Notes: generated by a model not told the origin, from the letters alone. Shown: positions 27,160 through 37,240, counted from the stretch's first letter. The stretch: DNA of 64,000 nt from Kordia aestuariivivens (GCF_014397005.1 NZ_JACGWS010000010.1:62001-126000), one strand, 5' to 3'. Translations and numbers: made by a program.

Positions 27160-29121
27160 TTATTTCTTCTTAATTGCTAATCGTGTATTTTTTTGTAGAA
27201 TAGATAATTTACTAAAAAAGGCTTTCAATTCTTGGTATTCTTCCGCAGTGAAATGAAAATTGTTGATAATCAGTTTGAAAGACATGTTTAATTGCCCGTT
27301 TTGTTGCACAACATTGAGTCCACAAATCGCTTTATCGCCAGCAATTGAAAACCGTTGATCTTCAGGAACGCTTGTAAATTCGTAGTTATCAGGAAGCGAC
27401 ATTAAAAAACGCGTTGTGTAAATTCGCGAATACGCAAAATCTACAGGATATTGTCGTTCTTCTAGTTTGAAAGGATTCTTAGAAAATATTTTCATGAAAA
27501 ACGGATCTAAAAAAGTTTCTGAATTTGAAAATCCATCTTCATCAAATTCAAAAGAAAATATTTCTTTGATCGGTTTTTCAACATTGGAGCGTTCTTCTGC
27601 TTTGTATTCTTCAATTTCTATAAACGACAATTGCGTTTCCAATTCGTCCAAATAACTTTCCGTACTTTGTTCAGCTAATTCATTTCGTTTTTCATACGCT
27701 AAATAGCCTGTATTGACTTGTGAAATTTTCCCCTTAGCGCTTCCATCATCACTCACAGCAATGCTTACAACCGTATTTTGGCGATTTTCTGCGAACGGAC
27801 TAATCGTGTACCAATAACTAGGTTTTTTAAAATCCATCGCGCGTCCGTTGTAATTGAGTGCGCGAATTGGAAGCAATCCAAATGATAATGATTTATCAGT
27901 TGCATCTAGTAAAAATGTTTCTCCGCCAATCGTTACTTTCGCAATTAAATAATTAAAATCAGACATCACAGGGTGCTTTTGCGTCGGTAAACCTTTGGCA
28001 CGCGAGGACAACATAATGGTTTCTGTTTTAATATCGGCAGCCAATAAACTATTGATCAATGATAAATTGATTTCTGCGACATTTCCTGATTTTTCTTGGA
28101 ACGCTCTTCGAACACTTGCATCACCAAAAAGACCGTATTTTCCATTCCAATTGTAATGTTCTTTAATGAACGCATATATTTTTTTAGCTTTTTTTAATTT
28201 GGAAGATTCCTTTAAAATAGCATCAGACAATTGATTTTTAAAGTAATTATTCTTTCGCACTTGCATGCCAATATCTTTATCTCTTCGCATGTCTTTATCA
28301 ACGGCTTTCCATGATTTTGTATACGTATCTGTTCCGCCATCAAAACGCTTGAATTCAGACAATTCAAAAGAAATTTTTGACAAATAGTTGTTTCGCGAAA
28401 GCATATACGATTCTTCTTTAAAAGCAGGAATATCTTTCATAGCGTACTTTAATACTTCGCAATCGGCTTTATCAACAAAACCTTGAATTTTAAAGCATCT
28501 TTTTTCCACAGAAGCTTCATTAACAGCAAGTTTTTGAAAACCTTTTAAAGTTCTGTTATAGCGGTAATTGGCAGGAATTTTTGCATTAAATTCACTGTAC
28601 ATTTTTGGAATATTAGATTGAAAATCCCAACCTTCAAAGTTGTAAATAAAAGGCGATTCTAAGGTATATTGGTATTCAATAACGCTTCCTACTTTTGCAT
28701 TTGGAAACGTAAATCGTTTTTCAGAATAGTAACCATTTACATCCACCAAGAAAATTTGATCTTTTGCCAAATGGTCTATTTTACTTGGATTGTGCGTAAT
28801 CGCTTTGACGTTTTTTATGTATTCACTTGATTTATCATTTTTGTAGATTGGAATTTTAATATTCGCTTCTTCAAGTCCTTGCTTGTCTAGTATTTTAATT
28901 CTGGCATAAAAATGTTTTATCAAACGAATGCGATCGTTAATGACATCAAAATAATTTTCGCCGTATTCTTCTAAGACAACCGCATGCGCTGTGGTATCTT
29001 TTTCGTAAACGGTCATGTTTAACTCCTCTTGTGAGATTTTATTAAACTTATCGCTCATAGAATTTTGTCCATAACTCAATGAAGTGCACAGAAAGGTAAG
29101 TAATAGGTAAATCGGTTTCAT
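27160..29121 (-). CDS. DUF3857/transglutaminase-like secreted protein (copy 1)
   Basis: This 653-residue protein is the first of a tandem pair and shares its layout with its neighbour: signal peptide ending in SYGQ, DUF3857 region (KAITHNPSKID, KVGSVIEYQYTLESPF, FQSNIPKMYSEFNAKIP), transglutaminase-like core (KKIYAFIKEHYNWN, EINLSLINSLLAADIKTE, FLLDATDKSLSFG) and a C-terminal beta-rich region ending FSKLSILQKNTRLAIKKK. The cysteine of active transglutaminases again appears replaced. Both are probably periplasmic; their role is unknown. Confidence 0.83.
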   Translation of the reverse strand: MKPIYLLLTFLCTSLSYGQNSMSDKFNKISQEELNMTVYEKDTTAHAVVLEEYGENYFDVINDRIRLIKHFYARIKILDKQGLEEANIKIPIYKNDKSSEYIKNVKAITHNPSKIDHLAKDQIFLVDVNGYYSEKRFTFPNAKVGSVIEYQYTLESPFIYNFEGWDFQSNIPKMYSEFNAKIPANYRYNRTLKGFQKLAVNEASVEKRCFKIQGFVDKADCEVLKYAMKDIPAFKEESYMLSRNNYLSKISFELSEFKRFDGGTDTYTKSWKAVDKDMRRDKDIGMQVRKNNYFKNQLSDAILKESSKLKKAKKIYAFIKEHYNWNGKYGLFGDASVRRAFQEKSGNVAEINLSLINSLLAADIKTETIMLSSRAKGLPTQKHPVMSDFNYLIAKVTIGGETFLLDATDKSLSFGLLPIRALNYNGRAMDFKKPSYWYTISPFAENRQNTVVSIAVSDDGSAKGKISQVNTGYLAYEKRNELAEQSTESYLDELETQLSFIEIEEYKAEERSNVEKPIKEIFSFEFDEDGFSNSETFLDPFFMKIFSKNPFKLEERQYPVDFAYSRIYTTRFLMSLPDNYEFTSVPEDQRFSIAGDKAICGLNVVQQNGQLNMSFKLIINNFHFTAEEYQELKAFFSKLSILQKNTRLAIKKK

Positions 29122-29213
29122 CTGTTTATTTTTTACTTTGGTGAGATAAATTACGCCAATAATTAGATCATTTCATAATATAAATGATGAATTGTGATGG
29201 CAAATCTTACACG

Positions 29214-30578
29214 TTATTGCAGTGGAATAATTTTAAATCTATTTTTTCGGCGAAGATGACTCTGAATAATATGTTGCACATCGCGGTTATCTTGCATCGG
29301 AGTAATGATGGATTTTAGCACTTCAATATTTGTAACTTGATAGTTAAGCGTGTAAAAACCAAAACCTTTATACTGACCATTTTCAATTAAAATTGCGCTC
29401 CGTTCATCATGATGGCGACCTTTGTCAACAATCAACATATTTTTATTGGAATAACTATATTTTTCAATAGCTTCTTGAACACGTTTATTATACGAAGCAA
29501 CATCTTCAAGCTTGATACATGCGCCATCACATTCCTTGATCGTATATTGAAAACAATGCGATTTTGACGTATACAATTCGTTGACCTTTTGACACAATTT
29601 GAAATCTTCCGTAAGCTTAAACATCACGTGTTTTGCTTGCGCCATATTGGTAAATGTGGTAATGTGCTTTTTGCGTCCATCAGCTTTTTCAATGCGCAAT
29701 CCTATATAACCATTTTCATCGGTATAAGAAGCCATTGCAAACTGAAAGATTGTTTTGCGCTGTGCGCGATTGTAGAGTGGTTTTTTAAGCTTAATTTCTT
29801 CACTCTCTTTTAAAAGTGCGACTAATTCACTTCCCGTACGTTCAAAGGTAACGGCAACCACTTGTTTTTGAATCTTTTTAGATTTGTTGTTGGTGCCAGT
29901 AAAATGTTGATTGACTCGTTTTTTGATGTTTTTACTTTTCCCAATATAAATAATATCGCCGTCGGCATTGTGCATGTAATATACACCTGTATCAGAAGGC
30001 ACACTTTCAATAATATCGAGTAGGCGAGTCGCTACTTTTTTTCTAATATCTGTTTTTACGGCTTGCTGAATGATTGTTTTCTCAGAATCTTTATCGAGCA
30101 AAAGCTGAAAGAGTTTTACGGTTGCTAGCGCATCACCAGAAGCTCTGTGTCTGTCGCTCATTGGAATTCCGAGTGCGCGCACAAGTTTTCCTAGTTTATA
30201 AGACTCCATTTCTGGAATGAGCTTTTTGGACAATTCAACCGTGCATAAAGATTTGCGTTTATATTCGAATCCTAAGCGCTTATATTCCATTTGAAGAATG
30301 CGAGAATCAAAACTTGCGTTGTGTGCAACCAAAATGCAATCTTCTGTAATCTCTACAATGCGTTTGGCAACTTCGTAAAATTTTGGCGCATCGCGAAGCA
30401 TTTTGCTATTAATTCCTGTCAAATTTACCACAAATGGTTGAATTGGTTTTTCAGGATTTACCAAGCTAATAAACTGATCAACAACTTTATGACCGTCAAA
30501 TTTATAGATTGCAATTTCCGTGATGCCTTCTTCATTGTATTTTCCACCAGTGGTTTCTATGTCTACTATTGCGTACAA
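29214..30578 (-). CDS. DnaQ-like exonuclease fused to UvrC-type GIY-YIG domain
   Basis: The 454-residue protein joins two nuclease modules. Residues 1-165 are a DEDDh 3'-5' exonuclease: AIVDIETTGG (motif I), VAHNASFDSRIL (motif II) and HRASGDALAT (motif III). Residues about 195-280 are a GIY-YIG domain (TGVYYMHNADGDIIYIGKSKNI, with the conserved R and E downstream). The rest resembles the spacer of Cho/UvrC N-termini. Such fusions are known in Bacteroidota and are linked to DNA repair; the precise substrate is not known to me. It follows yggS by 57 nt on the minus strand. Confidence 0.88.
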   Translation of the reverse strand: MYAIVDIETTGGKYNEEGITEIAIYKFDGHKVVDQFISLVNPEKPIQPFVVNLTGINSKMLRDAPKFYEVAKRIVEITEDCILVAHNASFDSRILQMEYKRLGFEYKRKSLCTVELSKKLIPEMESYKLGKLVRALGIPMSDRHRASGDALATVKLFQLLLDKDSEKTIIQQAVKTDIRKKVATRLLDIIESVPSDTGVYYMHNADGDIIYIGKSKNIKKRVNQHFTGTNNKSKKIQKQVVAVTFERTGSELVALLKESEEIKLKKPLYNRAQRKTIFQFAMASYTDENGYIGLRIEKADGRKKHITTFTNMAQAKHVMFKLTEDFKLCQKVNELYTSKSHCFQYTIKECDGACIKLEDVASYNKRVQEAIEKYSYSNKNMLIVDKGRHHDERSAILIENGQYKGFGFYTLNYQVTNIEVLKSIITPMQDNRDVQHIIQSHLRRKNRFKIIPLQ

Positions 30579-30635
30579 TCTATATGCGTTGTTTTTAGAT
30601 TAGGGTATAAATATAAAAATAACCTAAGGATTAAC

Positions 30636-31304
30636 TTAGATTGCTGACGTATAATTTCGGCTCCCAAAAATACTACTTCCAATTCTTACCATGTTGCTAC
30701 CAGTTGCAATTGCCAATTCGTAATCGCCACTCATGCCCATAGAAATGATTTCTAATGATGTGTGTTTGGGTTGTAAACTATCGAAAGTGTTTTTTAAATG
30801 CTTGAATTCTTTTTTAACTTGAGTTTCATCATCTGTAAAAGTAGCCATGCCCATGAGTCCAACAATTGCAATATTTTCAAGTTCTTTACATTCGTCAGAA
30901 GCGAGTAGTGTAGCAGCGTCTTCGGCAGACATTCCAAATTTAGAATCTTCTTCCGCAATTTTTATTTGAAGTAAGCATTTAATAATTCGATCGTGCTTTT
31001 TCGCTTGTTTATTGATTTCTCTTAAAAGTTTAAAATTATCCACACCATGAATTAAATCTACAAACTCAGCCATGTATTTGACTTTATTTCGCTGTACATG
31101 ACCAATCATGTGCCAAGAAATGTCTTTGGGAAGCACTTCCCATTTTTCTGTCATTTCCTGAATTTTGTTTTCACCAAATATGCGTTGTCCAGCATCGTAC
31201 GCTTCTTGCAAGTCAGCAACAGGTTTCGTTTTGGAAACCGCAACTAAAGTTACGTGTGTAGGTAATTCGGTATGTAATGTTTTTATTTTTTCTGAAATTG
31301 ACAT
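30636..31304 (-). CDS. YggS-family PLP homeostasis protein
   Basis: The 222-residue alanine-racemase-N-fold protein binds pyridoxal phosphate through Lys25 in VAVSKTKP. Other typical motifs are FGENKIQEM, WHMIGHVQRNK, LLQIKIAEEDSKFGM and MGMSGDYELAIATGSNMVRIGSSIFG. The family regulates free PLP and related amino-acid metabolism rather than catalysing a known reaction. The preceding 109-nt gap on this strand contains a 7-bp tandem repeat. Confidence 0.93.
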   Translation of the reverse strand: MSISEKIKTLHTELPTHVTLVAVSKTKPVADLQEAYDAGQRIFGENKIQEMTEKWEVLPKDISWHMIGHVQRNKVKYMAEFVDLIHGVDNFKLLREINKQAKKHDRIIKCLLQIKIAEEDSKFGMSAEDAATLLASDECKELENIAIVGLMGMATFTDDETQVKKEFKHLKNTFDSLQPKHTSLEIISMGMSGDYELAIATGSNMVRIGSSIFGSRNYTSAI

Positions 31305-31351
31305 TCTTAAAATTATATTTTTTTGCTATTATAATAGGTAAAGTAATTTCA

Positions 31352-31392
31352 CTCACAACTCACAACTCACAACTCACAACTCACAACTCACA
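31352..31392. repeat. 7-bp tandem repeat (CTCACAA, five full units plus a partial)
   Basis: Five CTCACAA units and a CTCACA remnant lie between the DUF1015 gene and yggS. They are followed by GAGCGAAGTCGAGATG, which resembles part of a common flavobacterial intergenic repeat. Confidence 0.9.
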
Positions 31393-31413
31393 TCGAGCGA
31401 AGTCGAGATGAAC

Positions 31414-32637
31414 TCAAAACTCATAAATCACAACACCACTGCGCAATTTTGGTTCTATGTACGTACTTTTTGGCGGCATGGTTAAGCCTTCGTCTGCAAT
31501 GCGTTTCATTTCTTCTACATTGGCAGGAACTAAGCCAAAACCAACGGCAAATTCTTTTGCGTCTATGCGGTTTTTCATTTCAATAACATTGTGTTTGTCA
31601 TATCCGTAATCAATTCGGCTATCGTTGCGTAAATCGGTAATGCCTAAAATGGGTTTTAATATGGTAACATATAAAATATGTGTGTCTAATTCGCTTAACG
31701 AATCTGTAAACTCATAACTTGTCTTTCGTAAGTATAACGAATAGAATTCGCCATCTAAATACATGCTAAAGTGATGTTTTTTAGAGGGTTTGTATAATTC
31801 GTGACCTCTGTTTTCAATCCGAAATAATTCATCTAATTTCAATAAAAACTGCTCTTTAGACAATCCGTTCAAGTCTTTTATCAAGCGATTGAACTCTGAG
31901 ATTCGCAATTGCGATTCAGGAATGAGATAACTCATAAATGCATTGTATGCTTCGTTTCCAGTATTTTTTAAATCTTCTCCTAATAAAAATGAAGAAGCCG
32001 ATCGATGATGCCCGTCCGCAATATAAATAGCGTCCATTTTTGAAAATTCATCTTGAATCATTTGAATATCTTTTGCATCTTCCACCAACCATAAATAATG
32101 TGTATCTCTATACGTTGTAGTAAATTCAAACTCAGCACGTGTTTGTGTGTACGATTCTAAAATATTTTCAATTACATTAGAATCAGGATAGGTCAGCAAT
32201 ACAGGTTCGGCATTGAAACCTACAGTTTTTAAATATTCTTTAAATATTTGTTCTCTGTATTCAATGGTATCTTCATGACGTTTGATGACATTGTTTTTAT
32301 AATCTTCCGTACTTGCAGCGGCTACAATTCCTGTAAATACTTTTTGTTCCCGATTGACAACTCTGTAAATGTAAAAACACGGTTTTTTATCTTGCACAAA
32401 AATATCATCTTCTTTAAATTCTAAATAGCGATTACGAACCAAGCGATAGCGCTCTTTCCCTGAGATTTCTTTGTGATATTTATACCCAGGATTTACAATG
32501 TGTAAAAATGAAAACGGATTAAAATCTAAGCGCGCTTCACGTTCGTCTTGCGTATAGCTTTGATACGATCGTGCAGCGACTAAACTTACTTTGTCGCGTG
32601 TTGGTCGAACTGCTTTAAAAGGATTTATTTTTGCCAC
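31414..32637 (-). CDS. DUF1015 family protein
   Basis: The 407-residue soluble protein starts MAKINPFKAVRPTRDKVSLVA and contains the DUF1015 hallmarks NPFSFLHIVNP, FYIYRVV, YIADGHHRSASSFL and FAVGFGLVPANVEEMKRIADEG. The function of the family is not established; it often neighbours serine-pathway genes, which are absent here. It starts 1 nt after the M23 peptidase gene, so it belongs to the unit running from the hydroxyacyl-CoA dehydrogenase. Confidence 0.92.
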   Translation of the reverse strand: MAKINPFKAVRPTRDKVSLVAARSYQSYTQDEREARLDFNPFSFLHIVNPGYKYHKEISGKERYRLVRNRYLEFKEDDIFVQDKKPCFYIYRVVNREQKVFTGIVAAASTEDYKNNVIKRHEDTIEYREQIFKEYLKTVGFNAEPVLLTYPDSNVIENILESYTQTRAEFEFTTTYRDTHYLWLVEDAKDIQMIQDEFSKMDAIYIADGHHRSASSFLLGEDLKNTGNEAYNAFMSYLIPESQLRISEFNRLIKDLNGLSKEQFLLKLDELFRIENRGHELYKPSKKHHFSMYLDGEFYSLYLRKTSYEFTDSLSELDTHILYVTILKPILGITDLRNDSRIDYGYDKHNVIEMKNRIDAKEFAVGFGLVPANVEEMKRIADEGLTMPPKSTYIEPKLRSGVVIYEF

Positions 32638-32638
32638 G

Positions 32639-33259
32639 TTAGTTTCTGTTAGCTTTTATAAATGTTGTCGGATTCAAATACCCTAAAGTTTCTTTACTGT
32701 ATCCGCCACCAATATCCATGAGAATACTATCGCGAATTTCTAAGTGTAAATGTGCATAATAAGCACCATCAGCATTGCCAATAGTTCCTATTTGAGTGCC
32801 TTTTGTGACAAAGCTACCTTTTTTTACAGAGATTTTATCACAATGTGCATACAACGATTCATAATAGTTGTTTTTATACTGATGAATGATGCGAATTACA
32901 TTTCCCCAACCACTGCCAATGTCTTCGGTAAAATTGACATAACCATTGCCAATTGCATAAATTGGATCGCCTAAGTCTGTATTTCCGCCACCTTTTCCAT
33001 TCCAATCGTCGCCTAAGTGATTGTTTACGGTAAATTTTTGTGCGTTGTAATAACCGTTTCCATTCGGTTTCCCGACAGGAAAATCGAATCCTGAAGCTTT
33101 AAAAGTTGGTTTTTTCTCGAATATAGAATCAAAAAAGACGAATGCATGTTTAGGTGCGTTCGTCTTTTGTATCTTTATTTTAGCTGTACTCGCGTTATTT
33201 TTAGTTGTTTCTTGACAACCAAATACACATAAGCATAGTATGAAAATGAGTTGCTTCAA
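32639..33259 (-). CDS. M23 peptidase family lipoprotein (LytM-like)
   Basis: The 206-residue protein has a lipoprotein signal (LCLCVFGC, Cys15) and a LytM-type peptidoglycan endopeptidase domain. Zinc-ligand motifs are HLGDDWNG (H-x-x-x-D) and HLHLEIRD (H-x-H), with the intermediate GYVNFTEDIGSGWGNVIRI and YAHCDKISVKKG of the family. It probably cuts peptide cross-links in the periplasm. Its start overlaps the stop of the YcxB-like gene by 4 nt. Confidence 0.92.
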   Translation of the reverse strand: MKQLIFILCLCVFGCQETTKNNASTAKIKIQKTNAPKHAFVFFDSIFEKKPTFKASGFDFPVGKPNGNGYYNAQKFTVNNHLGDDWNGKGGGNTDLGDPIYAIGNGYVNFTEDIGSGWGNVIRIIHQYKNNYYESLYAHCDKISVKKGSFVTKGTQIGTIGNADGAYYAHLHLEIRDSILMDIGGGYSKETLGYLNPTTFIKANRN

Positions 33260-33696
33260 GCTTTTATATGCGCTTTAAAAGTATGTTGATCTTCTTCAGT
33301 ATAAAATATATCTTTTGGAATGTAGATATAACTATTCATCGTAAGATAGACTAACCAATATTTTTCATTGTCAACAGCATTTCTAATATCTACAAATAAC
33401 CATGCTGATGTGCCATCATTTTTTGTGAGTTGAAATTTATTTTGATCAAATTGCAATTGTGTTTCTGCAAAAAATGGTTTTAAATTTTTAAAAAAGCACC
33501 AAAGTAATATACATAAACCAACAAAAACTAAAGTGCAAATACTGCATAATCCTATAAAACGCGTCCTTTCCCAACCTAGTAATAGTGTTAAATACAACAG
33601 AAATGGAATGAGCTGTATACTATTTCTTTTCAATTGAGAAAATAAAATAGCTCGGTACATTTTCTTGGTCAAATGATACGCTTTAGTAGCAACCAT
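33256..33696 (-). CDS. YcxB-like membrane protein
   Basis: The 146-residue protein has two membrane helices (about 28-44 and 50-70) and a soluble C-terminal part with FAETQLQFDQNKFQLTKNDG, WLFVDIRNAVDNEKYWLVYL and YIYIPKDIFYTEEDQHTF. This arrangement fits the YcxB-like family, whose role is unknown. It shares one base with the dehydrogenase stop and overlaps the M23 gene by 4 nt, so translation is probably coupled. Confidence 0.7.
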   Translation of the reverse strand: MVATKAYHLTKKMYRAILFSQLKRNSIQLIPFLLYLTLLLGWERTRFIGLCSICTLVFVGLCILLWCFFKNLKPFFAETQLQFDQNKFQLTKNDGTSAWLFVDIRNAVDNEKYWLVYLTMNSYIYIPKDIFYTEEDQHTFKAHIKA

Positions 33697-34583
33697 TAGC
33701 TAAACATTTTTGCTACTTTCTCCGCTTTTCTACTTTCTGAATAGTCATAGAAACCTTCTCCAGATTTTATACCTAATTTTCCAGCCATCACCATATTTAC
33801 TAATAGTGGACACGGCGCGTATTTAGGATTTTTGAATCCTTCATACATAACGTTTAAGATAGATAAACAAACATCTAACCCAATAAAATCAGCCAATTGT
33901 AATGGCCCCATCGGATGCGCCATCCCTAATTTCATAACTGTATCAATTTCCGAAACACCAGCAACGCCATTGTATAACGTCTCGATTGATTCGTTGATCA
34001 TTGGCATTAAAATTCTATTGGCTACAAATCCAGGATAATCGTTTACTTCTGTTGGAACTTTGTTCAATTGCTTTGAAAGTTCCATAATGGTATTCGTTAC
34101 TTCGTCAGAAGTATTGTACCCACGAATGATTTCCACCAATTTCATAATCGGCACAGGGTTCATAAAGTGCATTCCAATCACCATTTCTGGACGCGAAGTT
34201 ACTGCTGCAATTTGTGTGATAGAGATTGAAGATGTATTCGTCGCTAAGATGGTGTCTTTTGGACATAATGCGTCTAAGTCTCTAAATATTTTAAGTTTTA
34301 AATCGATGTTTTCAGTAGCTGCTTCTACGACTAAATCTACATTTCCAACACCTTCTTTGGTAGAAGTAAAGGTTGTAATATTGTTTAGGGTTTGTTGTTT
34401 GTCTTCTTCCGAAATACGTTCTTTGGCAACCATACGATCTAAATTTTTCGTAATCGTTGCAATTCCTTTATCTAAAGAAGCTTGTGAAATATCTATTAGT
34501 TGAACTTTAAAGCCAAATTGTGCAAATGTATGCGCAATTCCATTGCCCATTGTTCCTGCTCCGATAACAGCTATATTTTTCAT
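33696..34583 (-). CDS. 3-hydroxybutyryl-CoA dehydrogenase-type enzyme
   Basis: The 295-residue protein is a 3-hydroxyacyl-CoA dehydrogenase: NAD motif VIGAGTMGNGIAHTFAQ at the start, LVVEAATENIDLK, ATNTSSISITQIA, the catalytic region GMHFMNPVPIMKLVE (His in MHFMNP) and PGFVANRILMPMINE. It oxidises 3-hydroxyacyl-CoA in fatty-acid or butanoate metabolism. It is the first gene of the minus-strand unit leading through YcxB-like, M23 and DUF1015 genes. Confidence 0.93.
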   Translation of the reverse strand: MKNIAVIGAGTMGNGIAHTFAQFGFKVQLIDISQASLDKGIATITKNLDRMVAKERISEEDKQQTLNNITTFTSTKEGVGNVDLVVEAATENIDLKLKIFRDLDALCPKDTILATNTSSISITQIAAVTSRPEMVIGMHFMNPVPIMKLVEIIRGYNTSDEVTNTIMELSKQLNKVPTEVNDYPGFVANRILMPMINESIETLYNGVAGVSEIDTVMKLGMAHPMGPLQLADFIGLDVCLSILNVMYEGFKNPKYAPCPLLVNMVMAGKLGIKSGEGFYDYSESRKAEKVAKMFS

Positions 34584-34735
34584 AATATTTGTATAATTTA
34601 CTTAGTCTGTAATTTTATTTTTTTTGTATATGTATATCAATAAGATTTAGATCTTAAAAGCTTTTAATAATAGCGAAAACGTTATCGTATATGGAAAAAG
34701 CATTCGTATGACTTATTGATTAGTACTAAGAATCT

Positions 34736-35701
34736 TTATTTATTAAATTTTTTGATGATCTGAATGGCGATGCGTAACGCTTCCGTTCCTTGTTCTAGCG
34801 AAACAATTGGAGTTGTATCGTTGTTGATGGCATCTGCAAACGTTTCTAATTCTTCCAGAATGGCGTTGTTTTCGGCAATTTCAGGATTTTCAAAATAGAT
34901 TTGCTTTTTTACACCTTCTGCGTTTTGAAGAATCATTGCATACTCATCTTCTTCTTTAGGCGCATCTTTCATTTTTACGACTTCAACTTTCTTTTCCAAG
35001 AAATCAACAGCAATGTATGCATCACGTTGAAAGAAACGTGATTTACGCATGTTTTTCATGGAAATTCGACTTGACGTCAGATTGGCAACACAACCATTTT
35101 CAAACTCCAAACGTGCATTGGCAATATCAGGTGAATTGCTAATGACAGAAACTCCACTTGCATTAATTTTAACCACTTTAGATTTAACCACACTTAAAAT
35201 GGCATCAATATCATGAATCATTAAATCTAACACCACAGGAACATCTGTTCCACGCGGATTAAATTCTGCCAAACGATGTGTTTCAATAAACATGGGCGAA
35301 TTGATCTGATCTTTTACCGCTTTAAACGCAGGATTGAAACGTTCTACATGTCCAACTTGCCCTTTTACCTTATGCTGGTTAGCTAACGCAATTAATTCTT
35401 CAGCTTCGGCAACCGTATTGGTAATTGGTTTTTCGATAAAAACGTGTTTCCCTTTGATGATTGCTTTTTTAGCACATTCGTGATGTGAAAGCGTAGGAGT
35501 CACAATATCTACAACATCTACAACATCTATCAATGCATCGATCGTATCAAAATAGGTGTATCCAAATTCCTTTACTATTTTCTTAGCATATTCAGGATTT
35601 GCATCATAAAAACCGATAAGTTCGTATTGAGAAGATTCTTGTAATAATCGAAGATGAATTTTTCCTAAGTGTCCAGCACCTAAAACTCCAGCTTTTAACA
35701 T
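34736..35701 (-). CDS. Gfo/Idh/MocA family oxidoreductase
   Basis: The 321-residue NAD(P)-dependent enzyme has the Rossmann motif AGVLGAGHLGKIHLRLL, the EKP motif in GKHVFIEKPITNT and the family segment DLMIHDIDAILSVV with a potential catalytic His. Members act on sugars, inositols or biliverdin; the substrate cannot be inferred. It stands alone between two gaps of about 150 and 200 bp. Confidence 0.9.
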   Translation of the reverse strand: MLKAGVLGAGHLGKIHLRLLQESSQYELIGFYDANPEYAKKIVKEFGYTYFDTIDALIDVVDVVDIVTPTLSHHECAKKAIIKGKHVFIEKPITNTVAEAEELIALANQHKVKGQVGHVERFNPAFKAVKDQINSPMFIETHRLAEFNPRGTDVPVVLDLMIHDIDAILSVVKSKVVKINASGVSVISNSPDIANARLEFENGCVANLTSSRISMKNMRKSRFFQRDAYIAVDFLEKKVEVVKMKDAPKEEDEYAMILQNAEGVKKQIYFENPEIAENNAILEELETFADAINNDTTPIVSLEQGTEALRIAIQIIKKFNK

Positions 35702-35889
35702 ATAAATGTGTTTTCCACAAAAATAATTTATTTTTCTAAAACCGATGGAGTTCTCACTAACAATTATGTATTATTTATATTTTTAAGTCTTAATCTTTTG
35801 GAATCTTTCATTTAGAAGTTGAAATCCATTCGCACACAATGACTTGTGTTTTTTGAAACATATTTAGGGAATTAGACAAAAAATAAAAC

Positions 35890-35897
35890 TATTTTTG
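35890..35897 (+). promoter_or_regulatory. -7 promoter box of pcm (near-leaderless)
   Basis: TATTTTTG is an exact TAnnTTTG match ending 7 nt before the pcm ATG at 35905. Confidence 0.55.
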
Positions 35898-35904
35898 TGC
35901 GTGT

Positions 35905-36546
35905 ATGAAAGATACGTTGAAACATAAAGGAATGCGAAATCAGTTAGCGCAAATTGTTGCTAGCAAGGGAATTACAGATGAAAATGTATTGAATGGAATT
36001 CGTAAAATTCCACGTCATTTGTTTATGGATTCTAGTTTTGAAGCACATGCGTATCAAGACAAAGCGTTTCCTATTGGCGCGGACCAAACCATTTCACAAC
36101 CTTTTACGGTAGCATTTCAATCACAATTATTAGAAGTTTCTAAAGATGCTAAAATTTTAGAAATAGGAACAGGAAGTGGCTATCAAACCGCAATGTTGCT
36201 CGAATTGGGCGCAAAAGTGTACAGTATAGAGCGTCAAAAGGAATTATTTAAGCGTACGAGTCTATTCTTGCCAAAATTGGGCTACCGACCAAAGAAATTA
36301 ATTTTTGGCGATGGTTACAAAGGATTACCAGCCGAAGCACCTTTTGATGGGATTGTTGTCACAGCTGGCGCGCCGTATGTACCAAAACCATTATTATCAC
36401 AACTTAAAATAGGAGGAAAGTTGGTTATTCCGGTCGGTGATAAAGCGCAAATCATGACGCTATTCGTCCGAACTTCAGAAAAAGAGTTTACAAAAAAAGA
36501 ATTTGGGGAATTTCGCTTTGTACCTATGTTAGAAAATAAAAACTAA
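35905..36546 (+). CDS. pcm: protein-L-isoaspartate O-methyltransferase
   Basis: Pcm methylates isoaspartyl residues in aged proteins to allow their repair. The 213-residue protein has the family entry [10 protein letters not shown], the substrate loop [16 protein letters not shown], the SAM motif [19 protein letters not shown] and [19 protein letters not shown]. It converges with smpB, overlapping its end by 4 nt. Confidence 0.95.
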   Translation: MKDTLKHKGMRNQLAQIVASKGITDENVLNGIRKIPRHLFMDSSFEAHAYQDKAFPIGADQTISQPFTVAFQSQLLEVSKDAKILEIGTGSGYQTAMLLELGAKVYSIERQKELFKRTSLFLPKLGYRPKKLIFGDGYKGLPAEAPFDGIVVTAGAPYVPKPLLSQLKIGGKLVIPVGDKAQIMTLFVRTSEKEFTKKEFGEFRFVPMLENKN

Positions 36547-37001
36547 CGAAAATCTTTCTTAACACGCGCTAAATCACGTTTGTTGTCGCGATCTTTAATC
36601 GTTTCACGCTTGTCATGAATTTTTTTACCTTTTGCTAACGCAATGGTGAGTTTCGCCAATCCTCTGTCATTCAAAAATAAACGTAAAGGAACAATCGTCA
36701 ATCCAGCGTTTTTAACTTCTTTATGCAGACTGCGCAATTCTTTTTTATTCAATAATAACTTACGCGTACTTCGTGGTTTATGGTTGTAGTGCGTTCCGAA
36801 AGCGTATTCTTCAATATACATATTCACTACAAAAAGTTCGCCGCGCTCATTAAACTCGCAGAAACTTTCAGCAATGGAAGCTTTGCTTTGGCGAATAGAT
36901 TTAATCTCAGTTCCAGTCAAGACAATTCCTGCCGTGTACTTATCTAAGACTTCATATTCGAAGCGCGCTTTTTTGTTTTGTATGTTGATATTATTTTTCA
37001 T
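36543..37001 (-). CDS. smpB: SsrA-binding protein SmpB
   Basis: SmpB binds tmRNA and delivers it to stalled ribosomes. The 152-residue protein shows [52 protein letters not shown] and the basic tail [19 protein letters not shown]. Length and motifs are fully typical. It converges with pcm with a 4-nt overlap. No tmRNA gene is visible in the window. Confidence 0.97.
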   Translation of the reverse strand: MKNNINIQNKKARFEYEVLDKYTAGIVLTGTEIKSIRQSKASIAESFCEFNERGELFVVNMYIEEYAFGTHYNHKPRSTRKLLLNKKELRSLHKEVKNAGLTIVPLRLFLNDRGLAKLTIALAKGKKIHDKRETIKDRDNKRDLARVKKDFR

Positions 37002-37186
37002 TGGTTGCCAAAGGTACTAACATTTATCAGAATGGCAAACTAGTGTAGGGCTAAGGTTAATTTTATGTTGAAAATATAGTATAAAAGCTATAAATGTTGC
37101 ATCATGAAGTCGGTTCTGATGAATTTGATAATTAATATGAAAATGAAGCTTTTATGATTATTTATGCACTCGTAATTTACTAATTG

Positions 37187-37208
37187 ATCGTGATTTATAA
37201 ATCACGAT
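37187..37208. promoter_or_regulatory. 22-bp perfect palindrome upstream of peptide P1
   Basis: The left half ATCGTGATTTA is exactly mirrored by the right half. It lies 33 nt before the -7 box of P1 and 72 nt before its ATG. Related elements with the same spacing precede P2 (38554-38575) and P4 (47267-47288). It is a likely binding site for a dimeric activator common to these three genes. Confidence 0.75.
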
Positions 37209-37240
37209 TTACTTTCTTATTTATCTCTTTTCTTTATAGT

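Noticed and set aside
31352-31392. Possible CRISPR-like repeat
   Set aside because: Units are 7 bp and contiguous, with no spacers or cas genes.
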